A stretch of 55,834 nucleotides of DNA from Gammaproteobacteria bacterium (GTDB lineage Bacteria; Pseudomonadota; Gammaproteobacteria; Xanthomonadales; SZUA-36): contig JAJFLA010000034.1 in assembly GCA_021772935.1 (NCBI GenBank), forward strand, positions 1 to 55,834. The letters run 5' to 3'. The notes under the pieces were generated by a model that did no database searches, had not been told where the DNA came from, and saw only the letters and a program-made list of their open reading frames with translations. Shown here one piece after another: positions 1 through 9,475 of the stretch. Position numbers and translations under genes: made by a program. Position 1 is the stretch's first letter; every line of letters starts with the position of its first letter.

Positions 1-1238
1 TGTGCCTTTACATCGAAAAAGATCTTCAGACCAATCACGATAAGCAGTATTGGTGCCGGATTTCCCAGGATCATCGTCAGCCCACCGCCGAAGATCAATA
101 CCATGTGCATGAAGATAATGCGGCCGTAGGGTTCTGACATCTGGCCTTTCAGGTTTCTACTGCGATACTCCTGTCGGCCGAGGAAGTTTTGATAAAAAGA
201 AAAGCTGTGGCTGATAAACAAGGCCACAAGTGCGGGCCACAAATTGATGAACATCTGCGCAACATCTGCCAGTTCGCCAGTTGAAGCCGATCCCGTTTGT
301 GCTTGCTTGATGAAAAATGTATAGATAAACAAAAAGTGGATGGACATAAAGCCACCAAAATGGCCGATAAAAAACGGCCCAGCCAACAACACCATCCAAC
401 GGCTGATGATGGCGATCTTGCAAACATTGAAAAAACCGACAACGGCGCTTTCAGCCCAATAAAGCACCATCACATCAGCCAGGTTCCAGTCCAGAAACAG
501 CTTACCTGCTATAGGTATCAGGTTGGCGACAATTAGCACCAGGGTTGAAGGGGAGGTCAGTGAAAGTTTTTCACTATTGAGTTTTTCCGGCTCGGTTGAA
601 GCTTCAAAAGATCCATCCTCATGTGTCTCCCAGCTGGTTTGGATTTCATCAGGCAGTGCGGTGCCATAGCGTATCTTTTCACCGCTAGCAATCTGCAACT
701 GACTTATAAGTTTTGCCACTTCAGCGCTGCTAATGACGGAACCAACCGCAACTGCATTGGCGCCGTAGTCAAAGGTCAAATGGTCACCACGCCAAGATTT
801 ACTGGATTTTTTTGGTGCTTGTTCGAAACGCAGGTTTCGTATCTTTGACACTTCGTAGCGCGCGCTAACACCAAAAAATGGTATACCGAGGAAAATGTCT
901 ACATGACCGGGACTGGCATTGAGGGTCTCGCGGCCAAACAACATCAGAACCAGGATCGCGGTCATTATCAACGGTGCTATAACCCAGCCCAGTAACCAAG
1001 CGCTGAGAAACAAGCTAATGGTCAGATCGAACAGGGTCTCAAACTTACCCCATTCAGTTATTGCCTGGTTAAACGTAAAAACTGCGGGCAGGGTAAAAGC
1101 AATGTCCATGACCGCCAGCACAGCGATGGCAAGCCATGATCGTCTGAATGGCAAAACCCTGCGGAATCCAGTACCGACATCGGCCAGATCAAATCCGAGC
1201 TTAAGATCGGGTCTGAGCCCTTTTCTGATCATGGTCAT
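1..1238 (-). CDS. DUF6498-type membrane protein (3' end cut by window)
   Basis: This minus-strand reading frame is open from an ATG at 1238 to the window edge, so the C-terminus is missing. About 412 codons are visible. The N-terminal half carries two hydrophobic spans around residues 40-100, followed by a soluble acidic stretch. The second half has the segment ANLIPIAGKLFLDWNLADV followed by LYWAESAVVGFFN, which is the signature I associate with DUF6498, then further membrane spans. A second in-frame ATG lies two codons downstream (1232), and neither has a strong ribosome binding site. Function is unknown for the family. It follows a small membrane protein gene and the Bcr/CflA pump on the same strand, so it may be the last gene of that transcription unit. 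Confidence 0.75.
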   Translation of the reverse strand, partial: MTMIRKGLRPDLKLGFDLADVGTGFRRVLPFRRSWLAIAVLAVMDIAFTLPAVFTFNQAITEWGKFETLFDLTISLFLSAWLLGWVIAPLIMTAILVLMLFGRETLNASPGHVDIFLGIPFFGVSARYEVSKIRNLRFEQAPKKSSKSWRGDHLTFDYGANAVAVGSVISSAEVAKLISQLQIASGEKIRYGTALPDEIQTSWETHEDGSFEASTEPEKLNSEKLSLTSPSTLVLIVANLIPIAGKLFLDWNLADVMVLYWAESAVVGFFNVCKIAIISRWMVLLAGPFFIGHFGGFMSIHFLFIYTFFIKQAQTGSASTGELADVAQMFINLWPALVALFISHSFSFYQNFLGRQEYRSRNLKGQMSEPYGRIIFMHMVLIFGGGLTMILGNPAPILLIVIGLKIFFDVKA

Positions 1239-1308
1239 CGGCTTTGTCGAGCAGTCAATACGTCTGCAATGATCATCTCAGGCCTCATCGCTTGAAGGCA
1301 ATCGACAT

Positions 1309-1605
1309 TTACATGGTCCTGCCAGTGATGAGAATACTGCCAATTCCAACGATGATTGGCGATACAAACAGCAGGAAAAAGGCAAATAAAACGATGCCAA
1401 GGCTCCAACGCCTGACCGGGGTTTTCAGGTAGCTGCTGCGTTTGGCTAGTTTGATCAAGATCCATGTGGATAGAGCCGCAATAACAACGGCGATGAGCCA
1501 CAGGAATGGTAAATGCGACATCGAAGCAACGGGCTCAGCCTGGGCGATGATTGGCACCGTCAGTGCGAGCAAAAGCAAATTCAAGCGAGACTCAGATGTC
1601 GTCAA
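1309..1605 (-). CDS. small membrane protein, unknown function
   Basis: This 98-residue protein begins 8 bases after the stop of the upstream exporter gene, so the two are probably co-transcribed. The N-terminus (LNLLLLALTVPIIAQAEP) looks like a signal peptide with an AQA cleavage motif. It is followed by two hydrophobic segments (about residues 32-52 and 69-92) separated by a basic loop with KLAKRSS and RRWS. I do not recognise the family. The position, hydropathy and operon spacing support a real gene; a role as accessory to the pump is only a guess from location. Confidence 0.6.
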   Translation of the reverse strand: MTTSESRLNLLLLALTVPIIAQAEPVASMSHLPFLWLIAVVIAALSTWILIKLAKRSSYLKTPVRRWSLGIVLFAFFLLFVSPIIVGIGSILITGRTM

Positions 1606-1613
1606 TTTCTATC

Positions 1614-2825
1614 TCAAGCTGTTTTTCCCTTAAGACGATACCACAAGCCCACTGCCAGCAATAAAAACACGAGTTGGCCAAGTGCGAAGTACAACCAACG
1701 GGCATTCAATAGGGGTATGGCAAAACTCGCCACTGCGGCATTGCTCATCATTTGTAAAAAACCCTGCATTGAAGCGGCGGTGCCGCGATGGGTTGGCAGG
1801 CAATCCATCGCCAGTACGGTAATAGCCGGCATCATCAAGGCAAGTCCGGTGACATAAAGCACCAGCGGGCCGATAACGGAAAGAATACTTGCCGCGGTCA
1901 ATTCGGCCGCGATGAAATTGATTGTTGTTGCCAGCACCATCACCAGCAAACCAACAGAAATAGTCCGCTGTGCCGGCCAGCGGTGAGCCAGACGGCCTGA
2001 GATGGAAGCACCCAGCACCAATCCGACCACCATCGGAATAAACAACCAGGCAAAGTCTTTGCTGCCAAGATCGAGAAAATCGTAGATCACCGTAGGTGCA
2101 CCGGCGATATAGAGGAACAAGCCGGCAAAGGCCAGCGACAGGCTGAGTATCAACGCCGGAAAGCGTTTGTGTAACAATGCGCTGATATAAACCCGGATAA
2201 CGGCAGCGGGGCGTATGGACTGACGATGTTCATCGGACAGTGTTTCTGAGATGAAAACCCCCATCAGGATGAGCATGCTGCCAAACAGACTAAGAAACCA
2301 GAACACGCTGCGCCAACCAAAGTGATCATGCAACCAACTGCCCAGCACCGGTGCTACAGCGGGCGCCAGAGCAAATAACAGCATTACCTGAGACATCGCG
2401 CGGTGTGCGGCCTGAGCATCGTGGGCATCACGGATCATGGCGCGACCAGCGATGAAGCCACCACTCGCCGCCAGACCTTGAATGATGCGAAAAAGCATAA
2501 AGGTCTCGAAACTGTCTGCCAACGCACATGCAATGGAACCCAGTGTATATAAAGTCATGCTGACCAGAATCACGAGGCGGCGCCCATACCGATCGGCAAG
2601 TGGACCCCAAAACAGCGTCGAAATTGCAAAAGCCAACAGGTAAATCGCAAGGCTTTGTGAAAGCATCGCTCGGCCGATGCCGAATTCCACTTCAATATCC
2701 GGAAATGAAGGCAGATAGGCATCAATACTAAAGGGACCGATCATCGATAATAACGCCGCAATAATGGTCAGGTGGCGGGTATCAGGTTTGATGAGACTAA
2801 TGCCTTTTGTTGTCATATGGGCCAT
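1614..2825 (-). CDS. Bcr/CflA family multidrug efflux MFS transporter
   Basis: This 403-residue inner-membrane protein has about twelve hydrophobic spans and the length typical of Bcr/CflA drug:proton antiporters. The N-terminal helix contains PFSIDAYLPSFP, a hallmark of the family. The cytoplasmic loop 2-3 motif A is intact as GPLADRYGRR (residues 74-83), and RIIQGLAASGG sits in helix 4. Such pumps export drugs or, in Bcr, dipeptides and cysteine; the substrate here cannot be read from sequence. The start is either ATG 2825 or ATG 2816 (third codon later), with no strong ribosome binding site for either. It is divergent from the hybrid kinase at 3030, and a perfect palindrome lies 30 bases upstream of the start. 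Confidence 0.92.
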   Translation of the reverse strand: MAHMTTKGISLIKPDTRHLTIIAALLSMIGPFSIDAYLPSFPDIEVEFGIGRAMLSQSLAIYLLAFAISTLFWGPLADRYGRRLVILVSMTLYTLGSIACALADSFETFMLFRIIQGLAASGGFIAGRAMIRDAHDAQAAHRAMSQVMLLFALAPAVAPVLGSWLHDHFGWRSVFWFLSLFGSMLILMGVFISETLSDEHRQSIRPAAVIRVYISALLHKRFPALILSLSLAFAGLFLYIAGAPTVIYDFLDLGSKDFAWLFIPMVVGLVLGASISGRLAHRWPAQRTISVGLLVMVLATTINFIAAELTAASILSVIGPLVLYVTGLALMMPAITVLAMDCLPTHRGTAASMQGFLQMMSNAAVASFAIPLLNARWLYFALGQLVFLLLAVGLWYRLKGKTA

Positions 2826-2854
2826 TGGGCTCTGTTTATAAGTCTGTATGATTG

Positions 2855-2873
2855 CTCCGCTAGTGTAGCGGAG
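2855..2873. promoter_or_regulatory. perfect palindrome upstream of the Bcr/CflA gene
   Basis: CTCCGCTA-gtg-TAGCGGAG is a perfect 8-bp inverted repeat with a 3-base spacer in the divergent intergenic region. It lies 30 bases from the exporter start and about 157 bases from the kinase start. It could be an operator for a dimeric repressor or a leader hairpin in the exporter mRNA. There is no T-run behind it on either strand, so a terminator is unlikely. Confidence 0.4.
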
Positions 2874-3029
2874 AATTGGCTTTACGGGCGCGAATTTTCA
2901 AGAGACCAAGCACGATTGTTACTTGACTTACATCAGCAGTGGGCGCATTTTTGCGGGTGATAATAGTTTGCTTCCATTCTGGGACCTCATCGAGCAACTG
3001 GGAGTGGCGTTGAACAGAAAGCAATCAAA

Positions 3030-6000
3030 ATGTCGTGCATGCGCTCAACAAGACTGCAACGAGTGCAAGGATGTGTTTTGTTAAAACTTAACCGCTGGTT
3101 GCTTGCTTTGAGTTGGGTGGTTTGTCTCGTCGCGCTCTCGCCAGTCACAGTGCATGCTCAGGTTGTACTTGAATTAAACGATGCGCAGGGGGAGTACCCG
3201 CTGAGTCAATACATCAGTGTATTGGAAGATGCCAGCGGAAAACTGACCATCAACGACATCACCCAGTTGCAGTATCGTGATCAATATCAATCGTTCAACG
3301 AAGGTACACCGAAGTTTGGGCTATCCCGGTCAGTGTTCTGGGGTCGTTTGAGATTAAAGAATGAGTCCAGTCAACACAAGTGGCTGTTGGATCAGGGTTT
3401 TACCAATACGCACTACCTGGATTTGTATGTTCCCAGCAAAGACGGCAAGCGTTATCGGGTAACAGAATCAGGTACTCTCAGACCCTTCAGCAACCGCGAT
3501 ATTCCCCATCATCGTGTTATTTTTGAAATCCCCCTGGAAGCAGGCCAGGAACGCACCGTATATCTGCGCTATCAAAGCCAGGCGGCTATTGTTTTTGATA
3601 TGAAGCTCTGGTCAGCAGGGGGTTTTACTAATTACGATCGTGTTGATTCCTTCTGGATGGGTTTGTTTTACGGAATGCTTGGCTTGATGTTGTCAACCAA
3701 TCTACTCCTGTACCTAATTTTTCGAAGATTCAACTACTTGTGTCTGTTTATGTTTATAGCCAGTACAGGTCTGGCGTACTTATTTTTCGATGGCTATGCG
3801 CAGATGTTTTTTAACGCAGAGCACGCTGGGGCAAGTCAGTATTTCCTGCGTATTTCACTAGTGGTCAGTGTACTTGCATTGCTCTGTCTCGCGTGGATGC
3901 AGCTGTCAGGCATAAGACGTGGCAAGGTTGAAAAATACATACACCTTACGCTGGTCATTGCCTGCTTCCTACTGCTTTTTATGACGCCATTTATTGACTA
4001 CATGACCACGGTAGTGGCATTTGTCCCGCTGATGATTGTTTCCATGTCGTATTTATTGGTGGCGGGGATTAAAAGCTGGAGTTGGCAGAGTGTACCGACC
4101 CGATTTTATACTTTAGGTCTGGTTTTTGTCTTTCTGCTTTACCTGGGCTTACTACTTTCTCAGTTCGGTTATGTAAGCAGCGAATTTAATCTGGTCAATG
4201 GTTTAAGAGTAGGTCTGATCATATTCGTCATGTTGGTGTCGATGGGTATGGTTGAGCATGTGCAATGGGTACAACACATCGAGAGACAGAGAGAGAAGGC
4301 GTTGACCGCCGATGAGGCTAAGTTTCAGGCCATTTTTGATCAGACATTTCAAATAATTGCACTGCTTTCGCCTGATGGTATTGTCTTGGAGGGTAACAAA
4401 ACTGCGATGGCGTCATTGCATGATCACATCGCAACAGAAAGCCCGAAGCTGTACATCTGGGAGATGCCGTGGTGGGCGCAAGACCCCGTTCAGCAAAATA
4501 GCATACGGGAGCGCGTGAAGCGGGTGGCAGCGGGTGAATTGGTTCGATTCGAAACGGCATTGTCGGGACCAGATAGTAAACAAAGCTGGGTTGATTTTTC
4601 GATTAAACCCTACAGGGATAAAAAGGGACGAGTCGCAATGCTGATCGCCGAGGGCCGGGACATTACCGAGCAAAAACAGGTGGAGTCGAGATTGGTCGAA
4701 AGTGAGCGAAGCCTGTTGCAGGCACAACAAATCGCTCAAATGGGGAGCTGGGAGCTTGACCTTGTTAACAATGAACTTCACTGGTCAGATGAGGTGTATC
4801 GGATTTTTGAAATTGACCCTAAGGTGTACGATGCTTCTTATGAAACCTTTATAGATGGTATTCATCCCGATGACCGGGATCTTGTCGACAAGGCGTATAC
4901 AGATTCAGTAAAAAACAAAGTGCCCTATGACATTGAACACCGCCTGTTGATGAAGGATGGCAGAGTTAAATACATCAATGAACGTTGCGAAACTACTTAC
5001 GATGATAACGGAACACCATTGCGATCAATTGGAACAGTTTTCGATATCAGTGAACGCAAGCAGATTGAAAAAGAACTGGACGAACATCGCCACAACCTTG
5101 AGGAGTTGGTAGATCAACGTACTATGCAGTTGAATGAGGCCCAGCAAAAGGCAGAACACGCCAATCAGGCCAAGAGTATATTCCTTGCTAATATGAGCCA
5201 CGAAATCCGTACGCCGATGAACGCTATTATCGGTCTTACCCACCTGTTACAACGGGCTGACCCGTTACCCGAACAGACGCATCGCTTGTCAAAAATCGAT
5301 GCTTCCGCTTCGCACTTGTTGTCTATCATCAATGACATTCTGGACCTCTCCAAGATTGAGGCGGGAAAGTTGACGCTGGAGTGCTCTGACTTCAACTTGA
5401 GTGCCGTTCTCAATCAGGTTTGGTCGCTATTGAATGAACAGACCAGCGCCAAAGGCCTGAGCATCGAAGTGGATCAAGCCGAGGTGCCGAATTGGCTCAA
5501 GGGTGACCAGACCCGTCTACGTCAAGCTCTACTCAACTATGCTGGCAATGCTGTCAAATTCACTGAGCAGGGCACAATCTCCTTACGTGCTAAAACGCTG
5601 GCAGAACAGGGTGATGAAATATTGATTCGGTTCGAAGTACAGGATACGGGTATTGGGATCGATTCCAACAAGCTAAATGGTCTGTTCGAGGCTTTTGAGC
5701 AGGCCGATGCCTCCACCACGCGTAATTATGGTGGTACTGGCCTGGGACTGGCAATAACCCGGCGTCTTGTGCAGTTGATGGGTGGCGAAGTGGGGGCTGA
5801 AAGTGAACTGGGTAAAGGTAGCACCTTTTGGTTTACCGCCCGGTTTGATCGTGGTCACCCCGCTGTGTCGCTCGAAACAACAGATGAGGTGATGGATATA
5901 GAGACACAATTGCGAACCATCCATGCTGGGTCGCGTATCCTGTTGGTCGAAGACAATGCCATTAATCTCGAAGTAGCACTGGCATTGTTGAACGGAAAAA

Positions 6001-6332
6001 ATCTCATTGTCGAGACGGCAGAAGATGGGGTAGAGGCGGTAGAAATGGTTAAGGCCAATATTTATGATTTGGTCTTAATGGATGTACAGATGCCAAGAAT
6101 GGATGGGCTGGAAGCAACACGTTTGATTCGTTCAGGCAGCGAGACTATGGCCAGTAATCGTGATGTTCCCATCCTGGCGATGACCGCCAACGTTTTTGCT
6201 GACGATCGCCAGGCTTGTATGGCGGTGGGTATGAATGACTTTGTTGCCAAGCCGGTCGATCCGGCAAGCCTATTTGTCACAATAGTAAAATGGTTACCTA
6301 AAGGTTGCCAGGGGGACACTGAAGACACTTAA
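3030..6332 (+). CDS. 7TMR-DISM hybrid sensor histidine kinase/response regulator
   Basis: The 1100-residue protein is a membrane hybrid kinase. It has a signal peptide (to about residue 43), a periplasmic 7TMR-DISMED2-like beta domain (about 47-180, with SRSVFWGRLRLKN), and seven hydrophobic spans (about 205-400). Two PAS domains follow (about 430-550 and 557-690), then a coiled coil, a HisKA domain with phospho-acceptor H724 in MSHEIRTPMNAIIGL, an HATPase domain (DTGIGID, GGTGLGLAI), and a C-terminal receiver with D1018 in LMDVQMPRMDG. All catalytic residues are present. There is no Hpt or output domain, so phosphate must pass to a separate Hpt protein; a REC-Hpt protein is encoded at 46525. 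The ligand is unknown. The gene ends 10 bases from the convergent DUF748 gene. A start at ATG 3030 gives a slightly long signal peptide. Confidence 0.93.
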   Translation: MSCMRSTRLQRVQGCVLLKLNRWLLALSWVVCLVALSPVTVHAQVVLELNDAQGEYPLSQYISVLEDASGKLTINDITQLQYRDQYQSFNEGTPKFGLSRSVFWGRLRLKNESSQHKWLLDQGFTNTHYLDLYVPSKDGKRYRVTESGTLRPFSNRDIPHHRVIFEIPLEAGQERTVYLRYQSQAAIVFDMKLWSAGGFTNYDRVDSFWMGLFYGMLGLMLSTNLLLYLIFRRFNYLCLFMFIASTGLAYLFFDGYAQMFFNAEHAGASQYFLRISLVVSVLALLCLAWMQLSGIRRGKVEKYIHLTLVIACFLLLFMTPFIDYMTTVVAFVPLMIVSMSYLLVAGIKSWSWQSVPTRFYTLGLVFVFLLYLGLLLSQFGYVSSEFNLVNGLRVGLIIFVMLVSMGMVEHVQWVQHIERQREKALTADEAKFQAIFDQTFQIIALLSPDGIVLEGNKTAMASLHDHIATESPKLYIWEMPWWAQDPVQQNSIRERVKRVAAGELVRFETALSGPDSKQSWVDFSIKPYRDKKGRVAMLIAEGRDITEQKQVESRLVESERSLLQAQQIAQMGSWELDLVNNELHWSDEVYRIFEIDPKVYDASYETFIDGIHPDDRDLVDKAYTDSVKNKVPYDIEHRLLMKDGRVKYINERCETTYDDNGTPLRSIGTVFDISERKQIEKELDEHRHNLEELVDQRTMQLNEAQQKAEHANQAKSIFLANMSHEIRTPMNAIIGLTHLLQRADPLPEQTHRLSKIDASASHLLSIINDILDLSKIEAGKLTLECSDFNLSAVLNQVWSLLNEQTSAKGLSIEVDQAEVPNWLKGDQTRLRQALLNYAGNAVKFTEQGTISLRAKTLAEQGDEILIRFEVQDTGIGIDSNKLNGLFEAFEQADASTTRNYGGTGLGLAITRRLVQLMGGEVGAESELGKGSTFWFTARFDRGHPAVSLETTDEVMDIETQLRTIHAGSRILLVEDNAINLEVALALLNGKNLIVETAEDGVEAVEMVKANIYDLVLMDVQMPRMDGLEATRLIRSGSETMASNRDVPILAMTANVFADDRQACMAVGMNDFVAKPVDPASLFVTIVKWLPKGCQGDTEDT

Positions 6333-6342
6333 TGGCACGTCT

Positions 6343-9324
6343 CTAATTGGAAGTGACATTCAAGTCGATCATGACCCATTTCCCATCTTTGGATTCTACC
6401 TCCCTCGGCGCTGCAATCATTATCCGTTCAGCGCTAAGCATTCCATTGGCCAGGAAGGCGCTCTTGATCGCCTGAGCTCTTGTATCGGCCAGCTGTGCAA
6501 GTTCCTGATCACTGATAACTTCAGATGCCAGTAATCGATTCCATAATTCTGTGCGATAGGCAAGTTCATCCAGCAGCGGCTTGCTTTCCGGTTCAGCGGC
6601 AGGCGGGGCCCTGTGTTTGGTTTTGAGACTTGCCACAAGAACATCCGGGAAACGCTCGGTAAACAGCACTTCCAGAAGAGCCTGCATCTCATCATCCAGC
6701 ATCATGGGTTTGTCATTGTGTTCTTGCAATTCTTTACCCAGGCGGTTGCTGGTTAAACTGTGTAATTTTGTCAGTTGCAGTGCCGCCACGTCAATGGAAC
6801 GGTCGGTCACACCGCTGATCTCGACGATCAGTTCTGGACGTTGTTGCAATGCTTGTTCCAGTTGAACGATTTTTTCCAGCTCAGGTGGTGTCAGGTCGGC
6901 ACGTCCAGCCAAAAACTCAAACTGGCCGAAGTCTTCCGAATCGATACCGATCAGCTTACCGAGCAGACGGAACGGTGACGATACCAGCTTGGTGATCATT
7001 CCTGAGACGGCTTGCCAGACAATACCGCCAATCTGGAACTCTGGATCATTGATGTCACCTTCTACCGGCAGATCAATTTTGATGATGCCGTTGGCGTCCT
7101 TGAGTAAACCTACCGCCAGCCCGAGTGGCAAGCTGTTCGCGTCAGGGTGATCTACTTTCTTGCCCAGTACCAAGTCGCTTAGAACAACATTATTGTTGCC
7201 ATGTAAGAGGCCGCCTTCGATCGCGTACTCGAGATCCAGATCCAGTTTTCCTTCGTCAATTTCACGCCCGGCGAACTGCACCGTATAGGGTGACAGGTTG
7301 GACATCAGCAGGTTGTGAAATTCGACCGTTATATCTGTATACCGGACCGGGTCGAACATATTCATGCTGCCGTCTATACGTGCCAGACCGTAATCATCTA
7401 CGCGACCTTCCAGCTTGATATTAGCCGCCGTATTGCTGGCCGTATCGATGGTGGAAATGCTGCCGTCGAGATCGGTGATATGGGTGGCAAATGGTAATGG
7501 CAGAGATAAATCCGAAAAATCCATTGAACCATTTTCAACCTGGATACCGCCTATGACGATATCCAAGGGTTTTGCTTCAGATTCAACCTTGTCTGTAGCT
7601 TGAGCGCTGACTAGTGCCGACAAATTTGTTGTCTGATCCTTATTTATTATCAACCTGCCAAATGATTGTTCAAGCGTCATCTGAGAAAAATGCAGGCTGT
7701 TGGAATTCAGGTCGAAATCAAACCGATCAATATCGAGCATGTCCCAACCGAGCAGTCTTTGCCGGTCGTGTTTGCCTCTTGTTTCCAAACCAGGAATCTG
7801 GAAGCTACCACCAACCGTGACATTATTTCCATCCACAACGGCTATTGCGAAGTCACTGTCGAGCACACCGCCTTCAATTTCTATCTGGGCGTATTGCTGG
7901 AAATAGGGCTGCCCGAGTGATAGTGACACGCCACGAGTATGCATATTTGCGGACATGGAAAATTCTGGAGACGGGCTCAGTGTACCGTCCAGTCTGAAAT
8001 TGGCACCTTGTTCCAGGTTTCCTGTCAACTCAAATGGCATTTGTACATTGTCTTGGTTACTGAAACCCGCCAGTGTGATCTGCAGCTCCGTAACATCCAC
8101 CGCAGCAACCGGTTTGATGCTTGTATCCGAAAACATCAATATACCGTCTTCAAGGCTGATCTCATCAATGCCAAATTGCCAGCCTGAGCTTGAGTCACCG
8201 ACAGGTTCTGTGGTGGTCGCCTTTTCAGTGGCAGGGATGAGATCAGCCAGGTTGAAAGCGCCATCTTCATTTAACCCTATCGCAAGTTGTGGGCTTCCGA
8301 CCTTAAGGCTAGAAAATTGAAGCTGCTTTTCCGGGTAGCGGAGGGTGCCGCCGGAAAGTGAGATTCCTGGAACATTTATAAATTCTGTAAGCGCAGTCAG
8401 CCCGCTGGCGGAAATCTCCTCTAATTCCATTTGGATGTCGTCCACTTCAATATCGGTTTGACCACCGTCATCCATGTGTAAACGATATTGAAAGCGTGTA
8501 GAAAGCGTTGCGCTCAGTAAATCCAACGGCAGGGTGGGAGGCAGGTAAGCAATAGCAGGGTCGAGCTGTAAATTTTCCAATACCAGCTCGCCTTGTGAAT
8601 CCAGCGGGGCGAGGGTCAGACTGCCGTCCCATTTCAAAGTGGCGTCACCTGGTAACCGGATTGTGACCGATTGCCTGCCGTGTCGATCCGGTAGAGTATT
8701 CAATCCCTGGATTGATATATTGATGGGTGAAAGCCGGGTTTCCACTGCTGTTCCGGGTAGATTATCCCTGACATCCATATGCCCTTCAGTCAGGCTCAAG
8801 TCATGGATCAATAAGCGTGGCAAGCTGTTCTCAGTATCAATCTCCACTACGGCATCATGCGCAAGCGATCTGGAATTAGCAAAATCTGCCAGCATGCGAC
8901 TCAGCCGTGAATCGGTCTCATCGAATCGTTCTAACAACATATAAGGTTCTGTCAGTCGGACATCACCAAATGTCCAGGCCCAGCGGAACAAACTGGAAAG
9001 CTGAAAATTGACATAAAACTCATCGAAGGCCGCCACTCGCGTATCATCTTTATCATGCAATTCGAAGCCCAGTATCTTCAGGCTCAGAACGTATGGGTTG
9101 ACTTCCACTTTTTCTATCTGGGTAGTCCGCGCCAAATCTTCCTGTAACAAGCTAATTACACTGTTTTTGATGACTATTGGGGCAACAAAGAAGCCCAGAA
9201 GCGTATAAATCAGAAGCGCTGATAATACCCAGAAACGTTTGTGGCGATAGTTGAGCCATCGCGTCATGATGACGTTTTTCAAGGAGGGTCGGGTATCGGG
9301 GGCAGGCTGGTTGGTGATATTCAT
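6343..9324 (-). CDS. DUF748 domain (AsmA/YdbH-like) envelope protein
   Basis: This 993-residue protein has one N-terminal signal anchor (about residues 31-50, FWVLSALLIYTLLGFFVAPIV) and a long beta-rich periplasmic region. The start (EDLARTTQIEKVEVNPYVLSL, EPYMLLERF) and the C-terminal segment (FLAGRADLTPPELEKIVQLEQAL) match DUF748 proteins. That family belongs to the AsmA-like/repeating-beta-groove group thought to bridge inner and outer membrane and to move phospholipids, but this protein's own job is not proven. It stands alone, convergent with the kinase upstream. A later start at MTRWLNY (nine codons before the anchor) is possible. Confidence 0.85.
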   Translation of the reverse strand: MNITNQPAPDTRPSLKNVIMTRWLNYRHKRFWVLSALLIYTLLGFFVAPIVIKNSVISLLQEDLARTTQIEKVEVNPYVLSLKILGFELHDKDDTRVAAFDEFYVNFQLSSLFRWAWTFGDVRLTEPYMLLERFDETDSRLSRMLADFANSRSLAHDAVVEIDTENSLPRLLIHDLSLTEGHMDVRDNLPGTAVETRLSPINISIQGLNTLPDRHGRQSVTIRLPGDATLKWDGSLTLAPLDSQGELVLENLQLDPAIAYLPPTLPLDLLSATLSTRFQYRLHMDDGGQTDIEVDDIQMELEEISASGLTALTEFINVPGISLSGGTLRYPEKQLQFSSLKVGSPQLAIGLNEDGAFNLADLIPATEKATTTEPVGDSSSGWQFGIDEISLEDGILMFSDTSIKPVAAVDVTELQITLAGFSNQDNVQMPFELTGNLEQGANFRLDGTLSPSPEFSMSANMHTRGVSLSLGQPYFQQYAQIEIEGGVLDSDFAIAVVDGNNVTVGGSFQIPGLETRGKHDRQRLLGWDMLDIDRFDFDLNSNSLHFSQMTLEQSFGRLIINKDQTTNLSALVSAQATDKVESEAKPLDIVIGGIQVENGSMDFSDLSLPLPFATHITDLDGSISTIDTASNTAANIKLEGRVDDYGLARIDGSMNMFDPVRYTDITVEFHNLLMSNLSPYTVQFAGREIDEGKLDLDLEYAIEGGLLHGNNNVVLSDLVLGKKVDHPDANSLPLGLAVGLLKDANGIIKIDLPVEGDINDPEFQIGGIVWQAVSGMITKLVSSPFRLLGKLIGIDSEDFGQFEFLAGRADLTPPELEKIVQLEQALQQRPELIVEISGVTDRSIDVAALQLTKLHSLTSNRLGKELQEHNDKPMMLDDEMQALLEVLFTERFPDVLVASLKTKHRAPPAAEPESKPLLDELAYRTELWNRLLASEVISDQELAQLADTRAQAIKSAFLANGMLSAERIMIAAPREVESKDGKWVMIDLNVTSN

Positions 9325-9475
9325 GACCCTTTTGATTCGGTTGGCTTAAAGATTCAGGTTAGCATAAAGTGCTGTGAGCAGGATGCGGAAGCTTTACGTG
9401 CAATTCGCGCCTAAAGGCTCCTGCTTTTGGTGAAGCTGAACATTTTGAATCACAATTTACTTCGTTCAGAATAAA

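Noticed and set aside
6420-8944. Several 60-120 codon open frames on either strand inside the DUF748 gene
   Set aside because: They overlap a 993-residue protein with clear family features and show no ribosome binding sites or recognisable motifs.
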